A DNA stretch of 64,000 nt from JBAXEO01 sp963789515 (GCA_963789515.1 CAWBKW010000009.1:62001-126000), one strand, 5' to 3'. Numbered from the stretch's first letter, positions 24,757-34,511 are shown. Notes: generated from the letters alone by a model not told the origin. A program made the numbers and translations.

Positions 24757-25992
24757 CTACTCCCCGATAAACCGGACGTCGACCGGCGTGCCGGGTGGCA
24801 GCGCAGGCTGTTCGGCGGTGTCCGAGAGCGTCGTCTCGACGCGGATCGCCCGCGTGAGGTGTATCTCGCTGGTCGCGAAGGATGTAGGCGGGTACTCCGC
24901 CCGTGTGCCGATGCGCGTCACGCGCCCCCTGATCGGTGTGCCACCCGTGCCCACAGGGAACCAGTCCGCGCGAACCTCGGTCGCAGTGCCGATCTTCACC
25001 GCACCCAACTCCTCGGGCGCGAGCCACGTGATCACGCGCGGCGGACCGCTCCGGCGTACCTCGGCGACGGTCGCTCCGGGCGCGAGCACATCACCCACCG
25101 ACGCGACGCTCACGACCGTGCCGTCGACAGGGGACCGCACGACCGCCAGCTCGCGTTGGTACTCGGCGAGCCGCACGCCCACCTTGGCCGCGTCGACCGA
25201 CACGCGAGCGAGCACGCGAAGGTCCCCGAGCTGTCTGCGCGCGTCGGCCAGCTTCGCGCTTGCCGAGGAGAGCTGGGCGCGACCGGCGCTCACTTGGGCG
25301 AGGCCGGCGTCGATCTGCGCGAGCGCCGCCGTGAGTTGCGTGATTCCGGCGCGCAGTTGCGCGGGGTCGGGGAGCGGACCGCCCGGCGGTACCGTTCCGG
25401 GGGGCTTGCCTCCGCCCCCGCCCGCGGCTTCGATCTTCGCGAGCAGGGCCTTGGCGTCGGTGAGTTGCGTGGCAAGCTTGGCGCGCGTGGTCGCTAGCAG
25501 CGTCGCTGCGTCGTTGATCTGGGCGCGCTTTGACGCGAGCGTCGACCGGTTGGAGGCCACGGTGTCGAGCGCGTCGTCCAGGACGCCCACCTGCGCGCGT
25601 GCGGAGGCGACCGTGCTCTTCGCGATTGCGACGTTGGCATCGAGTGCTGCCGAGTCAAGCCGCGCGATCTCCTGCCCCTCGTGGACACCGACGCCTGCCG
25701 TCACCGAGACGCTCGCCACGCGCGCCACGGTGCCGAGGCCGGTGAGCGCTGCCGGCGTGGCGACGGCGCTGCGCCGGGCGCCGGTCGAGCGGTCGCTGGC
25801 CGTGGTGGGTGCGAAGCCCGCGTCGAGATCGACCGAGGGCATAGGGAGCGCCGGAGCCTGGAGCGTCACGGTGTCGTCGACGACTTCGCCCGCGAAGTCC
25901 CGAGGGGCCCCGTTCCGGGCACAGCCCGAGAGCGCCGCGCACGTGAGTGCGGCGACGAGGCTGACGGCGACAAGGCGGGCGGGCGTGAGCAT
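24757..25992 (-). CDS. Lipoprotein membrane fusion protein, first gene of efflux operon
   Basis: The ATG at 25992 has GAGGA at six bases. The frame extends to a TTG further upstream, but that start has no ribosome binding site. The 411-residue protein has a lipoprotein signal with lipobox LSGC near residue 23, lipoyl halves, and a very long coiled-coil hairpin (about 140-290, interrupted by a Gly/Pro-rich turn) ending in a barrel domain with DVRFIGE. It is a second adaptor for the same exporter, unlike the single one in E. coli. The palindrome 26 bases upstream suggests TetR control. Confidence 0.88.
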   Translation of the reverse strand: MLTPARLVAVSLVAALTCAALSGCARNGAPRDFAGEVVDDTVTLQAPALPMPSVDLDAGFAPTTASDRSTGARRSAVATPAALTGLGTVARVASVSVTAGVGVHEGQEIARLDSAALDANVAIAKSTVASARAQVGVLDDALDTVASNRSTLASKRAQINDAATLLATTRAKLATQLTDAKALLAKIEAAGGGGGKPPGTVPPGGPLPDPAQLRAGITQLTAALAQIDAGLAQVSAGRAQLSSASAKLADARRQLGDLRVLARVSVDAAKVGVRLAEYQRELAVVRSPVDGTVVSVASVGDVLAPGATVAEVRRSGPPRVITWLAPEELGAVKIGTATEVRADWFPVGTGGTPIRGRVTRIGTRAEYPPTSFATSEIHLTRAIRVETTLSDTAEQPALPPGTPVDVRFIGE

Positions 25993-26017
25993 GGAGTTCC
26001 TCGGCAAGCGAGCGTAG

Positions 26018-26037
26018 GTTAGTTATCGATAACTAAC
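26018..26037. promoter_or_regulatory. 20-bp perfect palindrome, probable TetR operator of the efflux operon
   Basis: The 20 bases at 26018-26037 (core TTAGTTATCGATAACTAA) read the same on both strands. It is an AT-rich island in GC-rich surroundings, 26 bases upstream of the first efflux gene and on the side where its promoter must be. Confidence 0.8.
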
Positions 26038-26239
26038 TTACGCCGATGCACTCCATGAAGGCAAGCACGAGGCACAACGGCGCTTCCCGAGGTGGCGCTC
26101 GCTCTTCGCGTGCGGCATACTACGCGCGCACGCTTCATCACGGTGGAGCGTCGCGCACGCCCTCGGGAAGTCGGCGTGCACGGTCCGGGAGCGGCAGAGA
26201 TGAGTCCGCGGGACCCAGCACTCACGGGAGTAACCTCAC

Positions 26240-27530
26240 ATGGCCGGTATCGTGCTGGTCGGCGCCCAATGGGGCGACGAAGGCAAGGGGAAGATCACCG
26301 ACCTGCTCGCCGACGACATGGACTACGTCGTCCGCTTCCAGGGCGGTAACAACGCAGGGCACACCATCATCCACGGCGGGCGTACGCTCAAGCTGCACCT
26401 GATTCCGTCGGGGATCATGTATCCCCACATCACGCCGGTCATCGGCAACGGGGTCGTCATCGATCCCAAAGTCATGCTCGACGAGATGGACGTACTCGAG
26501 GCGGATGGCCTGTCGACGCACAAGCTCCTCATCTCCACCAACGCCCATCTCATCATGCCGTACCACCGCGATCTGGATGGCGCGAGCGAACACCGGCTCG
26601 GGAGCAACGAGATCGGCACCACGCGACGCGGCATTGGGCCGGCCTACATGGACAAGGCCTCTCGCATGGGCCTGCGCATCCAGGACCTCACCGATGAGCA
26701 CATCTTCCGCAAGAAGGTCGAAGCGGCGCTGCTCGAGAAGAACGACATCCTGTCCAAGGTCTACGACATGCGGACGTACACCGTCGACGAGATCGTCGAC
26801 GAGTACATGGGCTACGCGGAGCGCATCAGGCCACACATCGCCGATACATCGCTCATCCTCAACAAGGCGCTCGAGTCCGACCAGTGGGTGTTCTTCGAGG
26901 GCGCGCAGGGCACGCTGCTCGACATCGACCACGGCACGTACCCCTTCGTGACCTCGTCGCCGTGCACCGCCGGCGGCGCGTGCACCGGAACCGGAGTCGG
27001 CCCGCGCCACATCGACCGCGTGCTCGGCATCGCAAAGGCCTACATCACACGCGTCGGCTCGGGGCCGTTCCCGACGGAGTTGCACGACGAGACCGGCGAG
27101 CTGCTCCAGAAGGTCGGCGGCGAGTGGGGAACCACCACCGGCCGACAGCGTCGCTGCGGGTGGTACGACGGCGTCATCGTGCGCTATGCGGTGCAGGTCA
27201 ACGGCCTGACCGACCTGGTGATCACCAAGCTCGATGTGCTCTCGGCGGTCGACACGATCAAGGTGTGCGTCGCCTACGAATACGATGGCAAGCGCTACAA
27301 CAACCTGCCCTGCCACCAGACGGCGTTCCATCACGCCAAGCCCATCTACGAGGAGCTCCCCGGCTGGGGGACCGACATAACCGCATGTCGCACCTTCGAG
27401 GAGTTGCCCAAACGGGCACGTGACTACATCAGCTTCATCGAAGACCTCGCCGACGTGCCCGTGTCGATGATCGCAGTCGGGCCCGAGTCGGGAACAGACC
27501 ATCATGAGGCGCTGGGAATCCCGGCCCTAG
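26240..27530 (+). CDS. purA: Adenylosuccinate synthetase; one frame shift near the C-terminus
   Basis: The protein begins MAGIVLVGAQWGDEGKGKITDLL with the GDEGKGK GTP loop, the NNAGHT motif and TTTGRQRRCGW, the IMP/aspartate-site block. It joins IMP and aspartate using GTP in AMP synthesis. The open frame would run on to 27646 with an unrelated tail. One frame over, from about 27480, the sequence reads GPSREQTIM and stops at 27528-27530, matching the conserved PurA end. One extra G in GTCGGGCC explains it. The corrected length is 429 residues, normal for the family. Confidence 0.95.
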
Positions 27531-27629
27531 GGTCTATCCGAAAGCTCGCTGTTACCTCCTGCGGCGGACAAGCGGGTACACTATGGGCTGGGTTTCAACG
27601 CACTGATGTCGTTCATCCAGGGAGAATTC

Positions 27630-29171
27630 GTGTCGATAGGAACTGAATCGGCTGTCGAGCCGCGCCGCAATCCCGGTCACGCCCTCACCGGCGTGCTCTC
27701 GTGGGCAACCATCGCTCTGGCCGTGCTGGGCTGCTTCTTCTTCCCGCGCGTGTGGATGGCCATCGCGACGATCTTCCTCATCTACTTCATCGTGCGCATG
27801 TGCGTGACCACGGTGTTCGCGCTCATCGGACAACGCAGGATCCAGGAGTGGAAGAAGCGCGATTTCACCGAAGGCGAAGACACCGTCGGAGCGTTCGGCT
27901 TCGCTCCGTCTGACGTGCGGCACGTGGTGATCGTCCCCACGTACAAGGAGCCGGCCGCGATCCTCCATCGGACGCTGGACGCCCTGGCGGCCCAGCACCG
28001 GGCGGACGAGCGCCTGATCGTGGTGCTCGGCATGGAGGAGCGCGAGGCCGATGCCCGCGCGAAGTCCGACGCGATGATCAAGGAATACGCGGGGCGCTTC
28101 CTGCACATGATGGCCACCATTCACCCCGGCAACATCCCCGGTGAGGAGCCTGGCAAGTCATCCAACGAGGCCTGGGCAGGCCGCAAGGCCCGCGCCGAGA
28201 TCGACCGCCTTGGGATCGATCCCGCGCTTGCCACCATCACGTCCTGCGACGCGGACTCAGTGTTGGATCCCTCGTACTTCTCGGCGGTGGCGGCATCGTT
28301 CGCGGTGGAGGAGCGTCGGCACCTGTCGTTCTGGCAGGCGCCCATCTTCTTCTACAACAATATCTGGCAGGTCCCCGCGCCCGTACGCTTCACCACGTGG
28401 ATGCAGCACGCCTCCCAGCTCTCCGAGCTGGCAACGCCGGGGTTCGACTCGCTCCCCATCTCGACCTACACGCTCTCGCTCGAGCTGTGCGAACGCTGTG
28501 GCTGGTGGGATCCGGCGGTCATCCCGGAGGACTGGCACTCGTACCTGAACTGCCTCTTCGAGTCCGGTGACGAGATCGCCGTTCACCCGATCTTCTTGCC
28601 GACTCACGGTGACGCGACCGACGGCGAGGGCATGCGCGATGCGCTCAAGAACCGCTTCGAGCAGCTCAAGCGGCATTCGTGGGGAGCCGAGGACGTCGGC
28701 TACATGTGGGGCCAGCTCACCGAGCGCAAGAACACGTGGCGCTCCTCCACCGTGTTCCGTTTCACCCAGGTACTCCACGATCACAGCATGCGCGTCATCA
28801 ACTGGGTCGCACTCACCAGCATCTACGTGCTGACGTTCCACTACTCACGGATGCACTGGTACGACCTGGGCTGGCGCGCTTCGATCGCGCAGAACATCGT
28901 GATCCTCAACGTGCTGTTCAGTCTGGGCACGATGATCATGCTCACGTCGATTCTGCTCGAGCTCTGGCGCTGTCCTCCGCCTGACAGCAAGTCAAGGCTG
29001 GGCACCGCCGTCGAGATCATGGCGCTGTGGCTCCTGCTTCCGATGCTCGGCCTGGTTCTGGGCATGCTTCCGGCGCTCTCGGCCCAGACTCGTCTGATGC
29101 TGGGGATTCCCCTCGGCTACAAGGTGACTCCCAAGCGCTTCGCCGAGCCGGTTCCGCAGAAGGCCGCCTAG
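27630..29171 (+). CDS. Family-2-like membrane glycosyltransferase
   Basis: The GTG at 27630 follows GGGAG. The frame can also start at an ATG at 27606 without a good site. The 513-residue protein has two N-terminal helices (about 20-65), a cytoplasmic GT-A domain (VIVPTYKEP, then CDADS as DxD, PEDWHSYLN as the acidic base region and QLKRHSWG as the Q/RxxRW-like element), and three or four C-terminal helices. It is related to processive polysaccharide synthases. The donor sugar and product are unknown. It sits between purA and purD without obvious pathway connection. Confidence 0.82.
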   Translation: MSIGTESAVEPRRNPGHALTGVLSWATIALAVLGCFFFPRVWMAIATIFLIYFIVRMCVTTVFALIGQRRIQEWKKRDFTEGEDTVGAFGFAPSDVRHVVIVPTYKEPAAILHRTLDALAAQHRADERLIVVLGMEEREADARAKSDAMIKEYAGRFLHMMATIHPGNIPGEEPGKSSNEAWAGRKARAEIDRLGIDPALATITSCDADSVLDPSYFSAVAASFAVEERRHLSFWQAPIFFYNNIWQVPAPVRFTTWMQHASQLSELATPGFDSLPISTYTLSLELCERCGWWDPAVIPEDWHSYLNCLFESGDEIAVHPIFLPTHGDATDGEGMRDALKNRFEQLKRHSWGAEDVGYMWGQLTERKNTWRSSTVFRFTQVLHDHSMRVINWVALTSIYVLTFHYSRMHWYDLGWRASIAQNIVILNVLFSLGTMIMLTSILLELWRCPPPDSKSRLGTAVEIMALWLLLPMLGLVLGMLPALSAQTRLMLGIPLGYKVTPKRFAEPVPQKAA

Positions 29172-29290
29172 CCTTTTCGCCGTTCGGCACGCCGAGTGGG
29201 TCGGCGGTGCTTCGGCTACAATGCGGCAGGACGGCGGCTTCATTCGAGAGGCCCGTCACGGACTGCATCTTCGATGAGCGGGAGACTGCC

Positions 29291-30583
29291 ATGCGCATCC
29301 TCGTCCTTGGTTCCGGCGGCCGTGAACACGCGATCGTCCATTCGCTCGCGGAATCCCCGTCGGTCGATGCCATCTTCGCGGCGCCCGGCAATGGCGGGAC
29401 CGCAGGCGAGCGCGTCACGGTCAACGTCGCACTCGACCCCGGCGATGCCCCGGCGGTCGTGGCGTTCGCACGCGAGAACTCCGTGGACCTCGCTGTCATC
29501 GGACCCGAGGGGCCGCTGTGCGAGGGCCTGGCCGACCACCTTCGAGCCGCCGGTGTTCCGACCGTCGGCCCGGGAGCCGAGGGCGCCCAGCTCGAGGGAA
29601 GCAAGTCCTTCGCGAAGAGCCTGATGGAGCGCGCACACATTCCCACGGCGGGTTCCCGGACCTTCTCGGACCGTGCTTCCGCCGAGGCCTACGTGGAGAC
29701 CGTCTCGGCACCGCTCGTCGTCAAGGCGGACGGACTGGCTGCCGGAAAGGGCGTCACCATCGCCGAGACCACCACGGAAGCGCTTGCGGCGATCGCCGAG
29801 TGCTTCGACGGGCGGTTCGGCGAGGCGGGCGACAAGGTGGTCGTCGAGGAGTTCCTCGAGGGCCCGGAAGTCTCGCTGCTGGCGTTCGTGGACGGCGCGA
29901 CGGTGCTGCCGATGGCTCCTGCGCAGGACCACAAGCGGGTTGGAGACGGCGACACCGGTCCCAACACCGGCGGGATGGGCGTCTACTCGCCGGTCCCCGG
30001 CGTGACGGCTCATCAGTATGCCCGGATGCTCGAGATCCTCGAGATGACCGTGCGCGAGCTGCTCGAGAGCGGTATCGCCTTCCGAGGCATCCTGTACGGC
30101 GGCTTCATCCTCACCGCCGAGGGCCCGAAGGTACTTGAGTTCAATACGCGGTTCGGTGATCCCGAAACGCAGGTGCTCCTGCCACGGCTCGAGAACGACC
30201 TCGCCGAGGTGCTGCTCGCCCTGGCGAAAGGCGAACTCGATTCGTTCGGGGGCCTGTCGTGGAGCCGCGATGTCGCGGTCTCCGTGGTGATCGCGAGCGG
30301 CGGGTATCCCGGCGACTACGCCACCGGCAAGCCGATCAGCGGTCTCGACGAGGCCGCGGCGCTGCCCGGCGTCACCGTCTACCACGCAGGAACGACGGTG
30401 GGCGAAGACGGCACGGTCGTCAGTGCCGGGGGCCGCGTGCTGAACGTGACCGCCACCGCACCGGAGTTCGAGGAGGCCGTCGCGAGGGCCTACGAGGCCG
30501 TCCGCCTCATCGCCTTCGACGGCTCGTTCTATCGGCATGACATCGCGCACCGGGCCCTGGCCAGCCGGCAGCCCGGAGCCTAG
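29291..30583 (+). CDS. purD: Phosphoribosylamine-glycine ligase
   Basis: The 430-residue protein begins MRILVLGSGGREHAI and carries the ATP-grasp blocks VVKADGLAAGKGV, QDHKRVGDGDTGPNTGGMG and FNTRFGDPETQ. It catalyses the second step of de novo purine synthesis. The ATG follows GGGAGACTGCC, and length is normal. It is followed after 27 bases by a HemN-like gene and then purE. Confidence 0.96.
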   Translation: MRILVLGSGGREHAIVHSLAESPSVDAIFAAPGNGGTAGERVTVNVALDPGDAPAVVAFARENSVDLAVIGPEGPLCEGLADHLRAAGVPTVGPGAEGAQLEGSKSFAKSLMERAHIPTAGSRTFSDRASAEAYVETVSAPLVVKADGLAAGKGVTIAETTTEALAAIAECFDGRFGEAGDKVVVEEFLEGPEVSLLAFVDGATVLPMAPAQDHKRVGDGDTGPNTGGMGVYSPVPGVTAHQYARMLEILEMTVRELLESGIAFRGILYGGFILTAEGPKVLEFNTRFGDPETQVLLPRLENDLAEVLLALAKGELDSFGGLSWSRDVAVSVVIASGGYPGDYATGKPISGLDEAAALPGVTVYHAGTTVGEDGTVVSAGGRVLNVTATAPEFEEAVARAYEAVRLIAFDGSFYRHDIAHRALASRQPGA

Positions 30584-30610
30584 CAGCGCTTCAGAAGGAG
30601 CCGAATCCAC

Positions 30611-31984
30611 ATGTTCTCAGAACGACTCCTCACGGCGGTGATGCGCCGGACGAACGATCGATACCTCACGCTCAGCCCGTCGGGCGTCGACCAACTGCCG
30701 GCACCGATCCCGGGACGCCCCTACCTGCTCTACGTGCATATCCCGTTCTGCGAGCGGTTGTGCCCATACTGCTCGTTCAACCGCTTTCCGTACAACGCCG
30801 AGCGCGCGACCCGGTACTTCAAGCAGCTCCGCGAAGAGATGCGGATGGTCGCGGACCTGGGCTACGACTTCCACTCGCTCTACGTGGGGGGCGGTACGCC
30901 GACCATCGACATCGACGAGCTCGTGGCCACGATCGACCTGGCCAAGTCGCTCTTCTCGATCAAGGAAGTCTCCTGCGAGACCAACCCCAACCACCTGTAC
31001 CCGCAGTGGATCGATCCGCTGGTTGAGCGGGTCGACCGCTTCAGCGTCGGGGTCCAGGCGCTCGACGACGAACTGCTGCGCCAGATGGACCGGTATGACA
31101 AGTACGGCTCGGCGGCCCAGATCCTGGAACGGCTCCAATCCATCGAGGGCAGATTCCACTCGCTCAATGTGGACATGATCTTCAACTTCCCCAGCCAGAC
31201 CGCCGAGAAGCTGGCGACCGACATCGAGCTGGTCAAGCGGACGGGAGCGAACCAGGCGACGTTCTATCCCCTGATGGCCTCGCCGGCGGTTCGGGAGTCG
31301 CTCAAGCGGACGGTCGGCAAGGTCGACTACGCACGCGAGTACCACTACTACCGTCAGATCTCGCAACAGATGAGCGATACCTTCGAGCCCGCGAGCGCGT
31401 GGACGTTCTCGCGTACGGGCGGCGGGATGATCGACGAGTACATCGTGGACTACGAAGACTACGTGGGCCTCGGCAGCGGCGCGTTCTCCTTCCTGGACGG
31501 TGCGCTCTACGTCAATACCTTCTCGCTGAAGGCCTACGGTGAACGCATCACCGAGGGCAAGACGCCTGCGCTGCAAAGCCGCGTCTTCACCACACTCGAC
31601 CGGATGCGCTACCGGTTCCTGATGTCGCTCTTCGGGATGCGCCTGGACAAGCGCCGGTTCAAGGATGACTTCGGAGTCCGGATCGAGCAGGGGCTGGCGG
31701 TGGAGATGGCCTTCATGCGTTCGGCAGGCGCCTTCTCGATCGACAACTCCGATGAGCTCGTCCTCTCACCCACGGGGAGCTACCTGCTCGTCGCGATGAT
31801 GCGCGAGTTCTTCGTAGGCGTGAACAACCTGCGCGACCAGGCCCGGGAGGCCCTGTCCACGCCCGAGCGCGAGCTGCTCTTCGGCGACGGCGCCGCATCC
31901 TGCTCTGCCGAGGACGCCGCAGGTACCCTTGCGGCCGTGACCGCGGACACCGAGTCGGCAGAGGGCTCACCTATCCCGCGCTAG
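30611..31984 (+). CDS. HemN-like radical SAM protein (coproporphyrinogen oxidase family)
   Basis: The 457-residue protein has the radical SAM cluster motif C47-x3-C51-x2-C54 in HIPFCERLCPYCSF, then YVGGGTPT and SVGVQALDDELL, both standard for the HemN/HemW/HutW group. The length and C-terminal domain (ILERLQSIEGR, LVLSPTGSYL) fit this superfamily. Candidates are anaerobic coproporphyrinogen oxidase, heme chaperone or heme-degrading HutW-type enzymes, and these cannot be separated by eye. The ATG follows AAGGAG. It lies between purD and purE. Confidence 0.85.
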   Translation: MFSERLLTAVMRRTNDRYLTLSPSGVDQLPAPIPGRPYLLYVHIPFCERLCPYCSFNRFPYNAERATRYFKQLREEMRMVADLGYDFHSLYVGGGTPTIDIDELVATIDLAKSLFSIKEVSCETNPNHLYPQWIDPLVERVDRFSVGVQALDDELLRQMDRYDKYGSAAQILERLQSIEGRFHSLNVDMIFNFPSQTAEKLATDIELVKRTGANQATFYPLMASPAVRESLKRTVGKVDYAREYHYYRQISQQMSDTFEPASAWTFSRTGGGMIDEYIVDYEDYVGLGSGAFSFLDGALYVNTFSLKAYGERITEGKTPALQSRVFTTLDRMRYRFLMSLFGMRLDKRRFKDDFGVRIEQGLAVEMAFMRSAGAFSIDNSDELVLSPTGSYLLVAMMREFFVGVNNLRDQAREALSTPERELLFGDGAASCSAEDAAGTLAAVTADTESAEGSPIPR

Positions 31985-32093
31985 CTGCCGATAGACCAGT
32001 TGAGGTTCTGCTACGCTCATGCGCAAACACGCCACGGAGGCGTTCACGCGTCGCCTGAGCACGTGGCGGACATCACGCACTGGGGAGGTTTCG

Positions 32094-32558
32094 ATGGCAC
32101 AGACCCCGCTCGTCGGGATCATCATGGGATCCAAGTCCGATTCCGAGGTCATGGCGGCGTGCGCCGCCCAACTCGAGGAGTTCGGCGTGCCGTTCGAAGT
32201 GGTCGTGGCCAGCGCGCATCGCAACCCCGAGCGCGTCCACGAGTGGGCGTCCACGGCTGCGGAGCGGGGCATGCTCGTACTCATCGCGGCCGCCGGCAAG
32301 GCGGCGCACCTGGGTGGCGTCGTCGCTGCGTTCACGCCGCTGCCGGTGATCACGGTCCCCATGAAGACGAGCGACCTTGGCGGCCTTGACTCGCTCCTGT
32401 CGATGGTGCAGATGCCGACCGGTGTGCCGGTCGCATGCGTCGCGATCAACGGCGCCAAGAACGCGGCCATTCTCGCAACCCAGATACTCGGCTCGGCGCT
32501 GCCCGAGTACCGAGCGCGCATCGTGGAGTACAAGCAGTCGATGGCCGAGGCCCGGTAA
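32094..32558 (+). CDS. purE: N5-carboxyaminoimidazole ribonucleotide mutase
   Basis: The ATG at 32094 follows GGGGAGG. The 154-residue protein has GIIMGSKSDSEVM, ASAHRNPERV with the catalytic His, and AAAGKAAHLGGVVAAFTPLPVI, where the class I family usually has GGAAHLPG. It moves the carboxyl group in CAIR formation. The AGKAAHLGG variation is noteworthy but the remaining landmarks (PVIGVP-like, QMPTGVPV) are present. Confidence 0.93.
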   Translation: MAQTPLVGIIMGSKSDSEVMAACAAQLEEFGVPFEVVVASAHRNPERVHEWASTAAERGMLVLIAAAGKAAHLGGVVAAFTPLPVITVPMKTSDLGGLDSLLSMVQMPTGVPVACVAINGAKNAAILATQILGSALPEYRARIVEYKQSMAEAR

Positions 32559-32601
32559 TCCTCCGGGTTCGCCGTGAAGCTGCGGAAACGAGGTGGTTCG
32601 G

Positions 32602-33036
32602 ATGAAGCGAGACATGATCGGCAGGGGAGGGAACGTGGGACCCCCCAGGGGTGCGGAGGAGGGGTTCACGCTCGTCGAGTTGATGGTTGTAGTGCTTATT
32701 ATCGGCATACTCATATCGATCGCCATTCCGGTGTTCAACTCGATGACTGAGAAGGCGCGGCTGAGAACCTGCCTCGCCAACCAGCGCACCATCCAGGGCG
32801 CGGCCTCGATGTGGAGGGTCGACTCCACCACACCGGTCTCGACGCTTGCCGGCGTCCTGAACGTCTCAAGTCCGCTGATGAACCCGCTGTACCTCCAGAG
32901 GCCGCCGCGGTGTCCCTCGGCGCCGAGCTGTGCGGACCCCAACAACCCGACCGTCGCCGAGGGCGCCTACTCGCTCGATGCGAGCGGGAACGTGCTGCCC
33001 TGTGCTCTCGGCAGCCCGATGCACGCGGGGCTGTAG
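32602..33036 (+). CDS. Lone type IV prepilin-like protein
   Basis: The 144-residue protein has a charged leader ending in Gly, then FTLVELMVVVLIIGILISIAIP, the class III / type IV pilin signal with cleavage after G and Glu at +5 (motif at about residues 20-41). The mature part has four cysteines, two in CPSAPSC, suggesting disulfides. GAGGTGG precedes the ATG. No prepilin peptidase or assembly ATPase is in the window, so it depends on a locus elsewhere. It may be a minor pilin or competence pseudopilin. Confidence 0.85.
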   Translation: MKRDMIGRGGNVGPPRGAEEGFTLVELMVVVLIIGILISIAIPVFNSMTEKARLRTCLANQRTIQGAASMWRVDSTTPVSTLAGVLNVSSPLMNPLYLQRPPRCPSAPSCADPNNPTVAEGAYSLDASGNVLPCALGSPMHAGL

Positions 33037-33048
33037 GCGGTCGCACCT

Positions 33049-33063
33049 CGGACATGATGTCCG
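33049..33063. promoter_or_regulatory. Palindrome upstream of the TIGR00300-family gene
   Basis: CGGACAT-G-ATGTCCG is a perfect 7-bp inverted repeat in the 155-base gap between the prepilin gene and the next gene. It could be an operator or a weak hairpin. Nothing else is evident in this gap. Confidence 0.35.
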
Positions 33064-33191
33064 CCGGGACCGACTGCGTCTCGGCGGGGTGCTTTGCGCA
33101 GCCTCGCTTGTCGTAGATACTGCAGCATGCACGCACCGCGCGCTTCTCTCCCGCGGTCGTGCGGCAGCGTTCCCACCGACGAGGAGGATCC

Positions 33192-34415
33192 ATGCAGCGT
33201 GCCGTCTTCGAGGACGTTCGAATCGAAGGGCATCTCATCGACTCGGGCATGATGTCCGCGGTCATGGACAGCATCATCTCGATGGGCGGCGAGTTCGAGT
33301 CGCTCTCGTTCGAGGTGGGTCGCACCAACGAGGACCCCTCGGTGGCCGTGCTTCGCGTGAGCGCCGACAGCCAGGAGCAGCTCGACGCGATCCTCGCCGA
33401 GATCCAGTATCACGGCGCCGTGGCCTGCGACCCATCCGACGCCATCTTCACGCCGGCGGCGATGAGCGGGGTCTTCCCAGACGGCTTCTACGCAACCACC
33501 AACATGGAGACCGAGGTGCGCATCTCCGGGGGCTGGGTGCGCGTCGACAACCCCGAGATGGATCTCGGCGTACGAATCGACCCCACGGGCTGCGTGGCCG
33601 AGACCGTCCCCATGGCCGACGTGCGTGAGGGCGACCTGTTCGTCGTCGGCCACGTGGGCATTCGCGTGCACCCGCACGAGAGGCCGCGCGACCGGCAGGC
33701 GTTCGAGTTCATGTCCTCGTCGGTGTCGAGCGAGAAGCCCAAGGCCCAGGTCGTCGCCGAGGTCGCCCGCATGTTGCGCGACACCCGTACCGAGGGCCGT
33801 GACGTGATCGCGGTCGTCGGGCCGGCCGTCGTGCATACCGGCGCGGCCCAGCACCTCGCGCGCCTGGTGGAGCTCGGCTACATCAGCGTGCTCTTCGGCG
33901 GGAACGCCGTGGCGACGCACGATATCGAGAGCGCGCTGTACGGCACGTCGCTCGGTGTCGGCCTCGAGGACGGTGTGCCCTGGTTCGGCGGGCACGAACA
34001 CCACCTGCGGGCGATCAACACCATCCGCAGCTGCGGATCGATCGCCGAGGCGGTCGAGCAGGGCGTGCTCACGAAGGGCCTCATGTACACGCTCGTGAAG
34101 CGCGGCGTGCCGTTCGTGCTCGCCGGCTCCATTCGCGACGACGGCCCGCTGCCGGACGTCATCACCGACTGCGTCGAAGCCCAGAACGAGATGCGCGCCT
34201 ACGCCCAGAACGCGGGCGCCTGCCTGATGCTCTCGACGATGCTGCACTCCATCGCGACGGGCAACATGCTGCCGGCGTCGACGACCACGGTCTGCGTCGA
34301 CATCAACCCGGCGGTCGTCACGAAGCTTGCCGACCGCGGCTCGTGGCAGACGGTCGGCATCGTCACCGACGTCGGGCTCTTCCTCGAGCACCTCGCCAAC
34401 GAGCTGGAGGGCTAG
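33192..34415 (+). CDS. TIGR00300/LOR-SDH family protein (ornithine cyclodeaminase-like)
   Basis: The ATG at 33192 follows GAGGAGGATCC. The 407-residue protein has an N-terminal LOR/SDH-type domain (SFEVGRTNEDPSVAVLRVSADS) and a C-terminal Rossmann-like domain with VVGPAVVHTGAAQHLARLV, FGGNAVATHDIESALYGTSLGV and VLAGSIRDDGPLPDV. This layout is the TIGR00300 family described in archaea and in the C-terminal part of cyanobacterial ArgZ/AgrE, where ornithine cyclodeamination to proline has been reported. It is unrelated in fold to the mu-crystallin-type enzyme. Activity here is inferred from family only. Confidence 0.8.
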   Translation: MQRAVFEDVRIEGHLIDSGMMSAVMDSIISMGGEFESLSFEVGRTNEDPSVAVLRVSADSQEQLDAILAEIQYHGAVACDPSDAIFTPAAMSGVFPDGFYATTNMETEVRISGGWVRVDNPEMDLGVRIDPTGCVAETVPMADVREGDLFVVGHVGIRVHPHERPRDRQAFEFMSSSVSSEKPKAQVVAEVARMLRDTRTEGRDVIAVVGPAVVHTGAAQHLARLVELGYISVLFGGNAVATHDIESALYGTSLGVGLEDGVPWFGGHEHHLRAINTIRSCGSIAEAVEQGVLTKGLMYTLVKRGVPFVLAGSIRDDGPLPDVITDCVEAQNEMRAYAQNAGACLMLSTMLHSIATGNMLPASTTTVCVDINPAVVTKLADRGSWQTVGIVTDVGLFLEHLANELEG

Positions 34416-34511
34416 ACGGGCGCTGCGCACGTCTTACGGTCGCGGCTGGCGCGGGAGTTGCACCCGTCATCGGCGGCTACCAGTCAAGCAATCCCACGAG
34501 GGAGTCGCCCC

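Noticed and set aside
27530..27646. C-terminal extension of PurA to 27646
   Set aside because: The extra residues do not match the family, while the shifted frame gives the conserved end and a stop at 27528-27530.
32967..34430. 487-codon open frame on the minus strand opposite the TIGR00300 gene
   Set aside because: Its product is His/Arg/Asp/Gly-rich without family motifs, which is the usual shadow of a GC-rich gene. The plus strand carries a good ribosome binding site and conserved domains.
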